Source of the DNA: Nostoc sp. NMS4
GTDB lineage: Bacteria; Cyanobacteriota; Cyanobacteriia; Cyanobacteriales; Nostocaceae
Direction of reading: 5' to 3'
Length of the DNA stretch: 51,819 nt
NCBI RefSeq assembly: GCF_017115095.1
Contig: NZ_JABXKI010000126.1
Span: 1 to 51,819 of the forward strand
The translations under genes were made by a program, and so were the position numbers. A model generated the notes under the pieces. That model made no database searches and was not told the origin of the DNA. It saw only the letters and a program-made list of their open reading frames with translations. Shown piece by piece: positions 1-7,632 of this stretch (positions within the stretch are counted from its first letter, which is position 1; each line of letters starts with the position of its first letter).

Positions 1-2
1 CT

Positions 3-545
3 GCGATCGCAGCTCCTGGTTGGGCTGCCTTTATAAATCGACAACGGATAAATAAAGTTAACGATGCCGTTTTCGCCGCACTGCAACAAGCACAGCGCGA
101 AGCTAAAATCAAAAAACTTAGCTACAGTGTCAGTTTTCAGAGAAATAGTACAACCCAAAATGTAGAGGTTGCTATTTATCGTACCGATGCTGCAATCGGC
201 ACATGGATATGGAAACCTTTAGCAGCCGATGTGGGAACCAATTCTGATAAATTTTTGCTGGGCGGAAATCTTAGTGGGGAAAACATTGCGAATACTACTA
301 CTAATTCTCCTGTATCCTATCCTTTAAGTACATCAGCAAAAATTACCTTTGACTATATGGGAGTTCTAACTCTACCAAATAACTTTGGAACAGTGGCAGC
401 AGGTACAGAACCACCTGGGTTAAAAATAGTGGTAGCTGTACCAAGCTCTACAAATCCTGCATTGGCTAGTAGTGTAAAGCGATGTGTCATTGTGAAAACT
501 CTCTTAGGCTCAATGGTGACAGCAAAAGATAATAATTGCAGTTAA
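3..545 (+). CDS. Type IV pilin-like pseudopilin, C-terminal part (HpsD-like position)
   Basis: The reading frame is open from the left edge, so the start and the prepilin cleavage site lie outside the window. The first visible residues (AIAAPGWAAFINRQRINK) match the end of the hydrophobic N-terminal helix of a pseudopilin, followed by an amphipathic helix and a beta-rich globular region. The tail holds two cysteines (RCVIV and NNCS) that could form a disulfide loop as in type IV pilin D-regions. Pseudopilins assemble a short fibre in type II secretion-like machines. A hairpin follows the stop, then glycosyltransferase genes. In the Nostoc punctiforme hps locus, pseudopilin genes precede the glycosyltransferases, so this is probably the last of them (hpsD by position). 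That assignment is inference; the fold call is fairly safe. Confidence 0.72.
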   Translation, partial: AIAAPGWAAFINRQRINKVNDAVFAALQQAQREAKIKKLSYSVSFQRNSTTQNVEVAIYRTDAAIGTWIWKPLAADVGTNSDKFLLGGNLSGENIANTTTNSPVSYPLSTSAKITFDYMGVLTLPNNFGTVAAGTEPPGLKIVVAVPSSTNPALASSVKRCVIVKTLLGSMVTAKDNNCS

Positions 546-590
546 GTAATTTAAATACCAATATTTATTTAAAAATAGGTAATATTGCTG

Positions 591-646
591 AACATAAAAC
601 TGCACGTTGATAGCAAAATTGAAACATCATGTGCAGTTTTAATGTT
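591..646 (+). terminator. Strong hairpin after the pseudopilin gene
   Basis: The arms AACATAAAACTGCAC (591-605) and GTGCAGTTTTAATGTT (631-646) pair almost perfectly with one bulge around a loop of about 25 nt. The right arm carries TTTT. It lies 46 nt after the pseudopilin stop and may terminate or stabilise that transcript before the glycosyltransferase genes. The long loop is unusual for a simple intrinsic terminator. Confidence 0.5.
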
Positions 647-734
647 TGATAGATTTATTTAACAGCCATTGATAAATTAGCCATTGGCTGAACATAATAA
701 AAAGCATCATCATCAAAATATACTTTTCTGGAAA

Positions 735-1694
735 ATGACTGAGAACCTTGACTTTACTGTAGCTATCCCAACTTATAACGGTGAAAGTCGTTTGCCTGAA
801 CTACTAGAACGACTAAAAAATCAACTTCACACCGAAAATTTATCTTGGGAAATTATAGTTGTAGACAATAACAGCACTGATAACACAGCTATAGTTGTTC
901 AAACCTATCAAAAAGATTGGCGATGTCCTTACCCTTTAAAGTATTGCTTTGAAGCAAAACAAGGCGCAGCTTATGCTCGAAAAAAGGCAGTTTTAGAAGC
1001 TAAAGGTAGATTCATAGGTTTTCTAGATGATGACAACTACCCAGTATCAAATTGGGTAATCGCAGCTTACACTTTTGGTGAAAAATACCCCAAAGCGGGA
1101 GCTTATGGCAGCCAAATTCACCCAGACTGGGAAGTAGAACCACCGGAAAACTTTCAGCGAATTGCTCCATTCTTGGCAATTACAGAGCGGGGTAATCTAC
1201 CGCTATTATATGAAGTATCTAAAAAATTACTACCCCCATCGGCTGGACTTGTTGTTCGTAAACAAGCATGGTTAGAAAGTGTACCAGATAAGTCTATTCT
1301 AACTGGTAGAGTTAAAGGCAATATGCTTACCAGCGAAGATTTAGAAATGTTGTCTTATATCCAAAAATCAGGATGGGAAATCTGGTATAACCCAGAAATG
1401 GAAATATCACACAAAATCCCAAAATTGCGTTTACAAAAAGATTATTTAATTCCATTTTTTCGAGGTATTGGACTTAGCCGATATGTAACTAGAATGGTCA
1501 ATATCAAACAGATATATAGACCACTTGCTCTTTTATCTTATATGATAAATGACTTGCGTAAAATCACATTACACTTACTCAAATATCGAACTAATCTAAA
1601 AGACGATTTAGTAGCGGCTTGCGAAATGGAACTTTTTTTAAGTAGTTTCATTAGTCCTTTTTATCTTTGGAAAAATGGATACTTTAAAAAATAG
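735..1694 (+). CDS. hpsE: Family 2 glycosyltransferase, HpsE-like
   Basis: This is a GT-A fold family 2 glycosyltransferase that should transfer a sugar from a nucleotide donor during polysaccharide synthesis in the cytoplasm. The N-terminus FTVAIPTYNGESRLP is the usual GT2 opening, VDNNSTDNT lies in the nucleotide-binding region, and FLDDDNYP supplies the DXD metal-binding motif. The product is about 319 residues, without clear membrane spans. I chose ATG at 735 because it aligns with the start of the paralogue downstream; an in-frame TTG at 684 would add 17 residues including a lysine/histidine stretch. The next gene begins 21 nt after the stop and is a close relative. The position after a pseudopilin matches the hps locus; the symbol rests on that synteny and recalled similarity. 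Confidence 0.75.
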   Translation: MTENLDFTVAIPTYNGESRLPELLERLKNQLHTENLSWEIIVVDNNSTDNTAIVVQTYQKDWRCPYPLKYCFEAKQGAAYARKKAVLEAKGRFIGFLDDDNYPVSNWVIAAYTFGEKYPKAGAYGSQIHPDWEVEPPENFQRIAPFLAITERGNLPLLYEVSKKLLPPSAGLVVRKQAWLESVPDKSILTGRVKGNMLTSEDLEMLSYIQKSGWEIWYNPEMEISHKIPKLRLQKDYLIPFFRGIGLSRYVTRMVNIKQIYRPLALLSYMINDLRKITLHLLKYRTNLKDDLVAACEMELFLSSFISPFYLWKNGYFKK

Positions 1695-1715
1695 ATTATT
1701 AAAAAATTAGGTATT

Positions 1716-2699
1716 ATGACAGAACTAACAGTTGAAAATTTAGATATTAGCGTCGCCATCCCTGCATATAATGGAGCAACCCGTTTACCTAAAATTTTGG
1801 ATAAGCTATTAACCCAGACAGGAGTAGAACAACTAAACTGGGAAATTATTATTGTAGATAATAATAGTTCTGATAACACACTTGAAATAATCCAGAATTA
1901 CCAAAAAATATATGATGGAAAGTGTCATTTAAGATATTTTTTAGAACCCGAACAGGGAGCAGCTTTCGCCAGATTGCGAGCAGTACGTGAAGCCAAAGGG
2001 CAGCTAATCGCATTTTTAGATGATGATAACTTACCTGCTGCTGATTGGTTGTCAGAAGCATATACCTTTGGATTAGAGCATCCTCAAGCAGGTGCTTGGA
2101 GTGGACAGATTCATGGTGATTTTGAAGTAAACCCACCAGAAAATTTTGAAAGAATTCAAGCTTTTTTAGCTATCAGAGAACATGGTTCAAATCCATATTT
2201 ATTTGATGCAGATAATTTAAGACTTCCTCCTGGTGCGGCGCTTGTTGTTCGGAAACAGGTATGGCGTGAAAATGTACCAGATCGACCTAACTTAAGTGGT
2301 AAGCTACCTGGTATTATGGTGCAGGGTGATGACTATGAACCATTACTTTACATACATTATGCCGGCTGGCAAATTTGGTATAACCCTACCATGCATACTT
2401 ATCATCAAATACCACATTGGCGACTAGAAAAAGATTACCTCCTAACTCTGGCGCGCGGCTGTGGCTTGTGTATTTTCCAGTTAAGTTTGATAAATACTAA
2501 AAATTGGCAAAAACCAATAGTGTTTATGAAAACTATTTTAGGAAATTTACGCCGAGCATTAAAGCACCAAATTCACTATAGAGGGCAATTTAAAAGTAAT
2601 CTAATTGCTCTTTTTGAGATGGAGTTTTACTTGGCTAGTATGATGAGTCCTCTCTACTACTTAAAATGTCGTTTAGGTAGAGTGTTAAATAATTCGTAA
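1716..2699 (+). CDS. hpsF: Family 2 glycosyltransferase, paralogue of the preceding gene
   Basis: This 327-residue GT2 enzyme is similar to its upstream neighbour along its length. Shared features are ISVAIPAYNGATRLP at the N-terminus, VDNNSSDNT, FLDDDNLPAADW as the DXD region, a PPENFERIQAFLAI segment, PPGAALVVRKQVW, and GWQIWYNPTMHTYHQIPHW near the C-terminal third. The gene pair therefore looks like a tandem duplication within a polysaccharide locus. A 21-nt gap to the upstream gene suggests one transcript. The exact acceptor and donor cannot be read from the sequence. The symbol hpsF is given by position in the hps-like order and is less certain than the family call. Confidence 0.72.
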   Translation: MTELTVENLDISVAIPAYNGATRLPKILDKLLTQTGVEQLNWEIIIVDNNSSDNTLEIIQNYQKIYDGKCHLRYFLEPEQGAAFARLRAVREAKGQLIAFLDDDNLPAADWLSEAYTFGLEHPQAGAWSGQIHGDFEVNPPENFERIQAFLAIREHGSNPYLFDADNLRLPPGAALVVRKQVWRENVPDRPNLSGKLPGIMVQGDDYEPLLYIHYAGWQIWYNPTMHTYHQIPHWRLEKDYLLTLARGCGLCIFQLSLINTKNWQKPIVFMKTILGNLRRALKHQIHYRGQFKSNLIALFEMEFYLASMMSPLYYLKCRLGRVLNNS

Positions 2700-2816
2700 T
2701 TCGTAATTACATTTTGTTACGGGGATTTAGATTTAGGCTTCAATTCGTTTTACCTGCGTTAGCCAAGGGACTTAAACCTCCAAACTTAGTTAAAAATAAG
2801 TTAGCCCCATAAAATC

Positions 2817-3869
2817 ATGAAAAGCAGTAACCCAATACCAAAAATTTCTGTAATCATCCCTGCTTATAATAGTGAAAAAACTATTAAGCATACAATTCAA
2901 TCTGTTTTAAATCAAACTTTTTCTGACTTAGAATTAATTGTAATTAATGATGGCTCAAAAGACTCAACTTTAGAAGTTGTGACAAAAATCCATGACTCCC
3001 GAATAAAAGTATTTTCCTATTCTAATGCTGGCGGAAACGTCAGCCGTAACCGAGGGCTACACCATGCAGTTGGAGAATTTGTTAGTTTCTTAGATGCGGA
3101 CGATCTTTGGACACCTGATAAACTGCAATCTCAGTTAAAAGCTCTGCAAGAAAATGTTGCTGCAAAAGTTGCTTATAGCTGGACTGATTATATTGACGAA
3201 AATGGTCAATTTCTACTTTCAGGTAAGCGCATAAATGTAAATGGAAATGGCTATGAAAAACTGTTATTAAATAACTTTCTAGAAAATGGTTCCAATCCCT
3301 TAATTTCTAGAAAAGCTTTAATTTCATTAGGTGGCTTTGACGAATCTCTAAGTGCGGCTCAAGATTGGGATATGTGGCTGCGATTAGCCTCTAACTTTGA
3401 TTTTATATGTGTGCCATCTGTACAAATCTTATATCGCATAAGCACTAATTCAGTTTCTTGCAATCTTGTCAGACAAGAAAAAACCTGCTTGCAAGTGCTT
3501 GAGAAAGCGTATAAGCAAAAACCTTCGACACTTAAGCACAGTTGGAATATAAGTTTAGCAAATTTATATAAATATCTGACCTGCAAAGCTCTACAAAAGC
3601 CATTTAATCGGCAAAAATGTTTAGCGGCTGCTAGATTTTTGTGGAAGTATTTTATTAACGATCCTTCAAGAATTCAAAATATAAGTTTCACCTTAAAATT
3701 GTTCTTGAAAATTATCATAATTTTTACTTCGCCAACCTTTCTCTACAGTATTATTAATCGGCGCGAAGTCAAAAGCCAAGAAGCTGAAACATTGCTCAAC
3801 ATCTGGGTAGCTGAAAATCGACCAGAAAGCAAAAATGGATACCCAGGTGCAGTTACGATCTCTAGTTAA
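2817..3869 (+). CDS. hpsG: Family 2 glycosyltransferase, HpsG-like position
   Basis: This is a 350-residue GT2 enzyme of the common bacterial exopolysaccharide subgroup. The N-terminus ISVIIPAYNSEKTI, the segment VINDGSKDST, and FLDADDLWTPDKL with its DXD motif define the nucleotide-sugar site. A GGFDES...AAQDWDMWLRLA segment is the typical ED/QDWDMWLR acceptor-side motif of this subgroup. It differs from the two preceding enzymes, so the locus holds two related transferases and one distinct one. A short hydrophobic stretch near residues 295-310 may be membrane-associated. It starts 117 nt after the previous gene. The symbol follows locus order only. Confidence 0.7.
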   Translation: MKSSNPIPKISVIIPAYNSEKTIKHTIQSVLNQTFSDLELIVINDGSKDSTLEVVTKIHDSRIKVFSYSNAGGNVSRNRGLHHAVGEFVSFLDADDLWTPDKLQSQLKALQENVAAKVAYSWTDYIDENGQFLLSGKRINVNGNGYEKLLLNNFLENGSNPLISRKALISLGGFDESLSAAQDWDMWLRLASNFDFICVPSVQILYRISTNSVSCNLVRQEKTCLQVLEKAYKQKPSTLKHSWNISLANLYKYLTCKALQKPFNRQKCLAAARFLWKYFINDPSRIQNISFTLKLFLKIIIIFTSPTFLYSIINRREVKSQEAETLLNIWVAENRPESKNGYPGAVTISS

Positions 3870-3920
3870 TGCAAAAAATCTCTTGAATAATCACTCTAAC
3901 AGTGGTTTCAATACGGTTCG

Positions 3921-3980
3921 TTAAAGGGTAAGGGGGAAAGGAAAAAGGTTTTGAATACATCCTTTCCCCTTTAACCCTTA
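3921..3980. repeat. Inverted repeat of the AAGGGTAAGGGGGAAAGG type
   Basis: A purine-rich arm at 3921-3941 is mirrored by a pyrimidine-rich arm at 3961-3980 (CCTTTCCCCTTTAACCCTTA), separated by about 19 nt. It can form a long imperfect hairpin between the third glycosyltransferase and the second pseudopilin. Such palindromes are dispersed in Nostoc genomes; it may also attenuate transcription here. Confidence 0.45.
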
Positions 3981-4004
3981 TCCTTTCCCCAGACCATAAA
4001 GAAA

Positions 4005-4616
4005 GTGAAAAATGCTTATCCAAACCGTATTGACAGTGGTTTTACCTTACCAGAGATGTTAGTAGTTGTTGTATTAATTGGTATATTAGCTAGCGTCGGA
4101 ATATCCAGTTGGCTGGCTTTTGTGGAGACTCGTCGTCTCAACACTTCCCAAAATGAGATTTATTATGCTATGCGGCAAGCACAAAGCCAAGCCACCAAAG
4201 ATAAATTGACTAAGCAAGCCAGTTTTCGCATCCAAAATGGTGTTGTGCAGTGGGCAGTTCATCAAGCAGAAGCAGGACAATTCATTCCTGATACTGTTAA
4301 AAACAATAGCAACCTATGGCACAACCTTGAGCCAAACATTCGCATTTATGAAGAGGAAAACGATAAAGGAAAAAAGGAGACAACTTTACAAAAACATACT
4401 TCACAGCAAATGTGGCGAGTTTTATTTAACTATCACGGTTGTCCGATTTCTGAAATTGGAAATCAGTGTACAGTCGGCGGATTAGGACAGATAACCTTGT
4501 ACAGCTTGAATAGTGGTAAAGCTAGACGTTGTGTCTATGTTTCTACAATTTTGGGGGCTATGCGAACGGGAAAAGATCATCCTAGAGCCAACGAAAACGA
4601 CAAGTATTGCTATTAA
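4005..4616 (+). CDS. GspH/FimT-type pseudopilin (hps locus)
   Basis: The N-terminus has a short leader ending in SGFTLPEMLVVVVLIGILAS, which is a prepilin peptidase site (cleavage after Gly, with Glu at position +5) followed by the hydrophobic assembly helix. The start is GTG at 4005, giving 203 residues. The C-terminal half contains four cysteines (HGCPI, QCTVGG, RRCVYV and the terminal YCY), probably disulfide-bonded in the periplasm. The ending shares the pattern C-V-x-V-x-T-x-L-G-x-M-x-T-x-K-D with the pseudopilin at the left edge. The protein should be a minor component of a type IV pilus or type II-like export fibre. Its place after three glycosyltransferases fits the hps locus, where a further pseudopilin follows the transferases. 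Confidence 0.78.
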   Translation: MKNAYPNRIDSGFTLPEMLVVVVLIGILASVGISSWLAFVETRRLNTSQNEIYYAMRQAQSQATKDKLTKQASFRIQNGVVQWAVHQAEAGQFIPDTVKNNSNLWHNLEPNIRIYEEENDKGKKETTLQKHTSQQMWRVLFNYHGCPISEIGNQCTVGGLGQITLYSLNSGKARRCVYVSTILGAMRTGKDHPRANENDKYCY

Positions 4617-4646
4617 GATATTTTTAGTTGTTAAACAAGGTATTGT

Positions 4647-5285
4647 GTGCTGAACTTACCAGCAAACCCGAAACAGCACCTGATTATTTTCACTCGCTAT
4701 CCAGAACCAGGTAAGACAAAAACCCGATTGATACCTGTTTTAGGAACTGTTGGGGCTGCCAATCTTCAACGTGAAATGACTGAACATACAATATTTCAGG
4801 TTCAAGAATTGCAAAAAGTCATTGACATATCTGTGGAAGTGCGGTTTGCAGGTGGCGATTTGCAACTTATGCAAGATTGGCTGGGGTTGGATTTGGTTTA
4901 CCAGTGTCAAGGTGAAGGGGATTTAGGTTTGCGGATGGCGCGATCGCTTTTTGATGCGTTTCAATCTGGTGCAGAAAAAGTAGTTATCATTGGTACAGAT
5001 TGCCCTGGAGTGAATGCCCAGATTTTAGCAACGGCTTTTGAGAAGTTACACGCCTTTGACCTCGTACTTGGCCCTGCGATCGATGGTGGATATTACTTAA
5101 TTGGTTTGTGCCAACCGATCCCGGAGTTATTCGTTAACATCGAGTGGGGAACTGCTCAAGTATTCCAAAAAACCGTGGATATTGCCGAGAAACTTAGTTT
5201 ATCATACGCGAACTTGTTGCCTTTAGCTGATGTTGATCGACCGGAGGATCTGCCAATTTGGGAACAAGCCCTTGGGGGGAGATAG
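4647..5285 (+). CDS. TIGR04282 / DUF2064 family glycosyltransferase
   Basis: This 212-residue protein opens with HLIIFTRYPEPGKTKTRLIP, the signature of the DUF2064/TIGR04282 family with a GT-A-like nucleotide-binding fold. IGTDCPGVNAQIL and LGPAIDGGYYLIGL are the other conserved blocks. Database names for this family mention arsenosugar biosynthesis, but many members sit in polysaccharide loci and their substrates are unknown. The start is GTG at 4647 with CAAGG about six nt upstream. It begins 30 nt after the pseudopilin stop, so it probably belongs to the same transcript and to polysaccharide synthesis. Confidence 0.8.
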   Translation: MLNLPANPKQHLIIFTRYPEPGKTKTRLIPVLGTVGAANLQREMTEHTIFQVQELQKVIDISVEVRFAGGDLQLMQDWLGLDLVYQCQGEGDLGLRMARSLFDAFQSGAEKVVIIGTDCPGVNAQILATAFEKLHAFDLVLGPAIDGGYYLIGLCQPIPELFVNIEWGTAQVFQKTVDIAEKLSLSYANLLPLADVDRPEDLPIWEQALGGR

Positions 5286-5394
5286 AGCGATCGCTTTAGT
5301 GAGTAGAATCAAGAAGCGAATTGCAAAAGTTCGTAGGCAAGCCGTAGGTATGATTTTTCCATAAAAGGTAGAAGCAATAGAATCCTGTGGAATT

Positions 5395-6051
5395 TTAGCA
5401 CTGTTGAAATAGCTGCTTAAAGCTTTTTGAGGCTGCTTCTGGTTTGGCAACAATTTCGACAATTTTATTGCGTGCATCTGCTTCAAACAGCGCCTCAACT
5501 GCAACTTGGGCAACTTTCTGCCTGGGGATGCTACCGTCAAACAGTGTATCTGCACTTTGCATCACGATCGCGTCGGAGTTATCTTCATTCTTCAACCCAC
5601 CAGGCCGCACAATCGTATAAGTAAGACCACTTTTCTGGATATACTCTTCAGCTTGTTTTTTCCACAGCAAAATCAGCCAAAACAAGTTCAGTGGATGGAA
5701 TAACTGCGAAGTACATAAAGAAGAAATTAAGATAAAATGCTCAATTCCCTTTGCCTTAGCAGCATCTACTAAATTTTTAGTCCCTTCAAAATCCACTTTA
5801 TAGGGGCCTGTAGGGTCAAAGCTAGGTTTTGCCCCAGTCGCAACAAACAGAACTGTGCTATCTCCCAACGCAGCAGTTAAGCCTTCTGGTTGTAAGACAT
5901 CGCCTACCACTAATTCGGCTTCAGGAGACAGAATACCCCTAGCTTTCTCTATATCGCGCACCAGAGCTATGACAGGAATATTCCGCGCAATCAATTCTTG
6001 CACAATCCTACGACCTGTTTCACCGGTTGCCCCTGCTACAAATGCTTTCAT
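5395..6051 (-). CDS. NAD(P)-binding atypical short-chain dehydrogenase
   Basis: The N-terminus MKAFVAGATGETGRRIVQEL holds the GxxGxxG Rossmann motif of atypical SDRs (NmrA/Tic62-like). LVRD at the end of the second strand favours NADP(H), and VVGDVLQPE marks the acidic loop of the third strand. ILISSL and TIVRPGGL match the region of the SDR active site, but the YxxxK pair is degenerate, as in many regulatory or binding members. Length (218 residues) is normal. It converges with the polysaccharide locus and is divergently arranged from the DUF1997 gene. Substrate is unknown; relatives act in chlorophyll, quinone or redox sensing roles, which is general family knowledge only. Confidence 0.8.
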   Translation of the reverse strand: MKAFVAGATGETGRRIVQELIARNIPVIALVRDIEKARGILSPEAELVVGDVLQPEGLTAALGDSTVLFVATGAKPSFDPTGPYKVDFEGTKNLVDAAKAKGIEHFILISSLCTSQLFHPLNLFWLILLWKKQAEEYIQKSGLTYTIVRPGGLKNEDNSDAIVMQSADTLFDGSIPRQKVAQVAVEALFEADARNKIVEIVAKPEAASKSFKQLFQQC

Positions 6052-6229
6052 GATAAATGTTATCCTGGGAAACTATTGTGTGCTTGTTTAGTTCTTTATT
6101 GTAGTAATTCTATGGACTTGCTCACAGATTAATGAGGTTTCGGTCAAAATGGGATCTGAATGCGAAATGACCCAGGTGTATGGGGAATCATTAATATAGA
6201 CCAACGCCAAAATATACATTAATGCATTT

Positions 6230-6901
6230 ATGCTTTCAAGAAAAGGCGAATATAAATCCTGGGAAATAACAGAAGCAGTTTTACCTGTAGCGTCCAGCCA
6301 AGAAGCCGAGGATACATTAACAGAAACAAATGTAGCGACGCTCACAAAATTTTACGGTCGTTATCAAGATTGTATGGAAATGGCTGCCCCAGTCGAGAAG
6401 GTTGCTGAGTATCTCAATGCTCACGCCTCATGGTTTTCGCGCTGCGCTGACCCCATGAAGGTACAATCACTTGGGGAAAATGGCTATGCTTTAACAATCG
6501 GTCGTTTTGGTTCTTTCGGTTATGAAGTAGAACCGAAAATTGGTTTGGAATTATTGCCCCCAGAGGAGGGTATTTACCGCATCCGTACAATCCCCATTCC
6601 TGACTACCAGCCGCCTGGTTATGACGTAGATTATCGGGCATCTCTACAGTTAATCGGAAACGATGCTTGCAGTAGTATTGGCGAAGTTACAAGAGTTGAA
6701 TGGGAATTGGATTTGATCGTTTATCTTCACTTTCCCCGATTTATTCAGCGATTACCTAAGTCTATAATTCAATCTACAGGCGATCGCTTACTTAACCAAA
6801 TTGTCCGCCAAGTCTCCCGCCGCTTAACTCGCAAAGTTCAGGAAGATTTTCATAAATCTTTCGGAATTCCTTTTCCTGCGAATTCCAAACAAAAGCGCTG
6901 A
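6230..6901 (+). CDS. DUF1997 family protein
   Basis: This 223-residue protein belongs to the DUF1997 family shared by cyanobacteria and plastids. Diagnostic stretches are a SRPBCC-like beginning (CMEMAAPVEKVAEYL), RCADPMKVQSLGENGYAL, the YEVEPKIGLELLP block, and the C-terminal helix RLLNQIVRQVSRRLTRKVQ followed by DFH. No signal peptide or membrane span is visible. The first 45 residues are less conserved in character, and the start could be later. Function is not established. It faces the convergent DUF4079 gene across a near-perfect hairpin. Confidence 0.78.
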   Translation: MLSRKGEYKSWEITEAVLPVASSQEAEDTLTETNVATLTKFYGRYQDCMEMAAPVEKVAEYLNAHASWFSRCADPMKVQSLGENGYALTIGRFGSFGYEVEPKIGLELLPPEEGIYRIRTIPIPDYQPPGYDVDYRASLQLIGNDACSSIGEVTRVEWELDLIVYLHFPRFIQRLPKSIIQSTGDRLLNQIVRQVSRRLTRKVQEDFHKSFGIPFPANSKQKR

Positions 6902-6911
6902 GTCAACAATC

Positions 6912-6949
6912 CTTTGTCATTTCTCATTAGTGGATGAGAAATGACAAAG
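6912..6949. terminator. Bidirectional hairpin between convergent genes
   Basis: CTTTGTCATTTCTCAT (6912-6927) and ATGAGAAATGACAAAG (6934-6949) are perfect 16-bp complements around a 6-nt loop. The hairpin sits 10 nt after the DUF1997 stop and 16 nt from the DUF4079 stop, and its arms use the same CAAATGAC-type heptamers found elsewhere in the window. It probably ends both transcripts, although there is no long T tract. Confidence 0.6.
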
Positions 6950-6965
6950 AACAAATGACAAAGGA

Positions 6966-7436
6966 CTATGCTTTAGTGAGAATTCTTTGGACAATTTGTA
7001 CCCCAGTCACAGCTTGCCAAGCAAAAAGTCCCAAAAGGGTGAAATTGATCAAAATGTGAGTTGCACGCGCCCAATTTGCCCCTTTCTGCATATAAGGGGA
7101 CAAAGCCGCAGAAAATGCTATTAGACTTGTCATACCTAGTCCTGCTAATAGGTGAGGCTGCACAAATAATTTACCATTATTGATGTAAGTGACAGCCATC
7201 CCACCGATCGCACCTGCCACCATCAAAGCTAGGAGTATAGACCCGATTTGGTAGTGTCTGACGTTATATCTACCTTTAATCAGTTCTTTCTTTTCTTCTC
7301 CCTGAGCATTTCTGGTACTCTGTACTTTTAGCCCTAAATAGGCAGCATAAATTGAGAGTACTAATAGCGCCCACATAAGCACCGGATGGAAGAAGCTTAA
7401 CCAATATTTTACCGACGTAGAAAGTTCTGGACTCAT
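6966..7436 (-). CDS. DUF4079 family membrane protein
   Basis: The 156-residue product has four hydrophobic helices: around residues 12-35 (FFHPVLMWALLVLSIYAAYLG), 65-85, 95-112 and 128-150. Conserved polar features include HP near the first helix, NVRHYQIGSILLALM, PHLLAGLGM and a His in ATHILINF, giving a pattern reminiscent of haem- or cofactor-binding helices. It matches the DUF4079 family of cyanobacteria and algal plastids. Location is predicted to be the thylakoid or plasma membrane. Function is unknown. The upstream neighbour on the other strand is the ankyrin protein, with 196 nt between the divergent starts. Confidence 0.78.
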   Translation of the reverse strand: MSPELSTSVKYWLSFFHPVLMWALLVLSIYAAYLGLKVQSTRNAQGEEKKELIKGRYNVRHYQIGSILLALMVAGAIGGMAVTYINNGKLFVQPHLLAGLGMTSLIAFSAALSPYMQKGANWARATHILINFTLLGLFAWQAVTGVQIVQRILTKA

Positions 7437-7632
7437 GGTGTTCTCGCCTAATTATTAAATCTTCATAAAAATTAGCATAACTCTGTTTTCTGTGCTTAAA
7501 GTTGCACAAATTAAAAGAGACTTCCCCATCTTCCCAGACTATTTTCCTTTGCCCTCTTGCAAAAGTGGATAAACAATCTCAGACTGAGTTTTAAGGGTAG
7601 ACGAACAAAACCCCCTGTGTGGGATCTCATCC

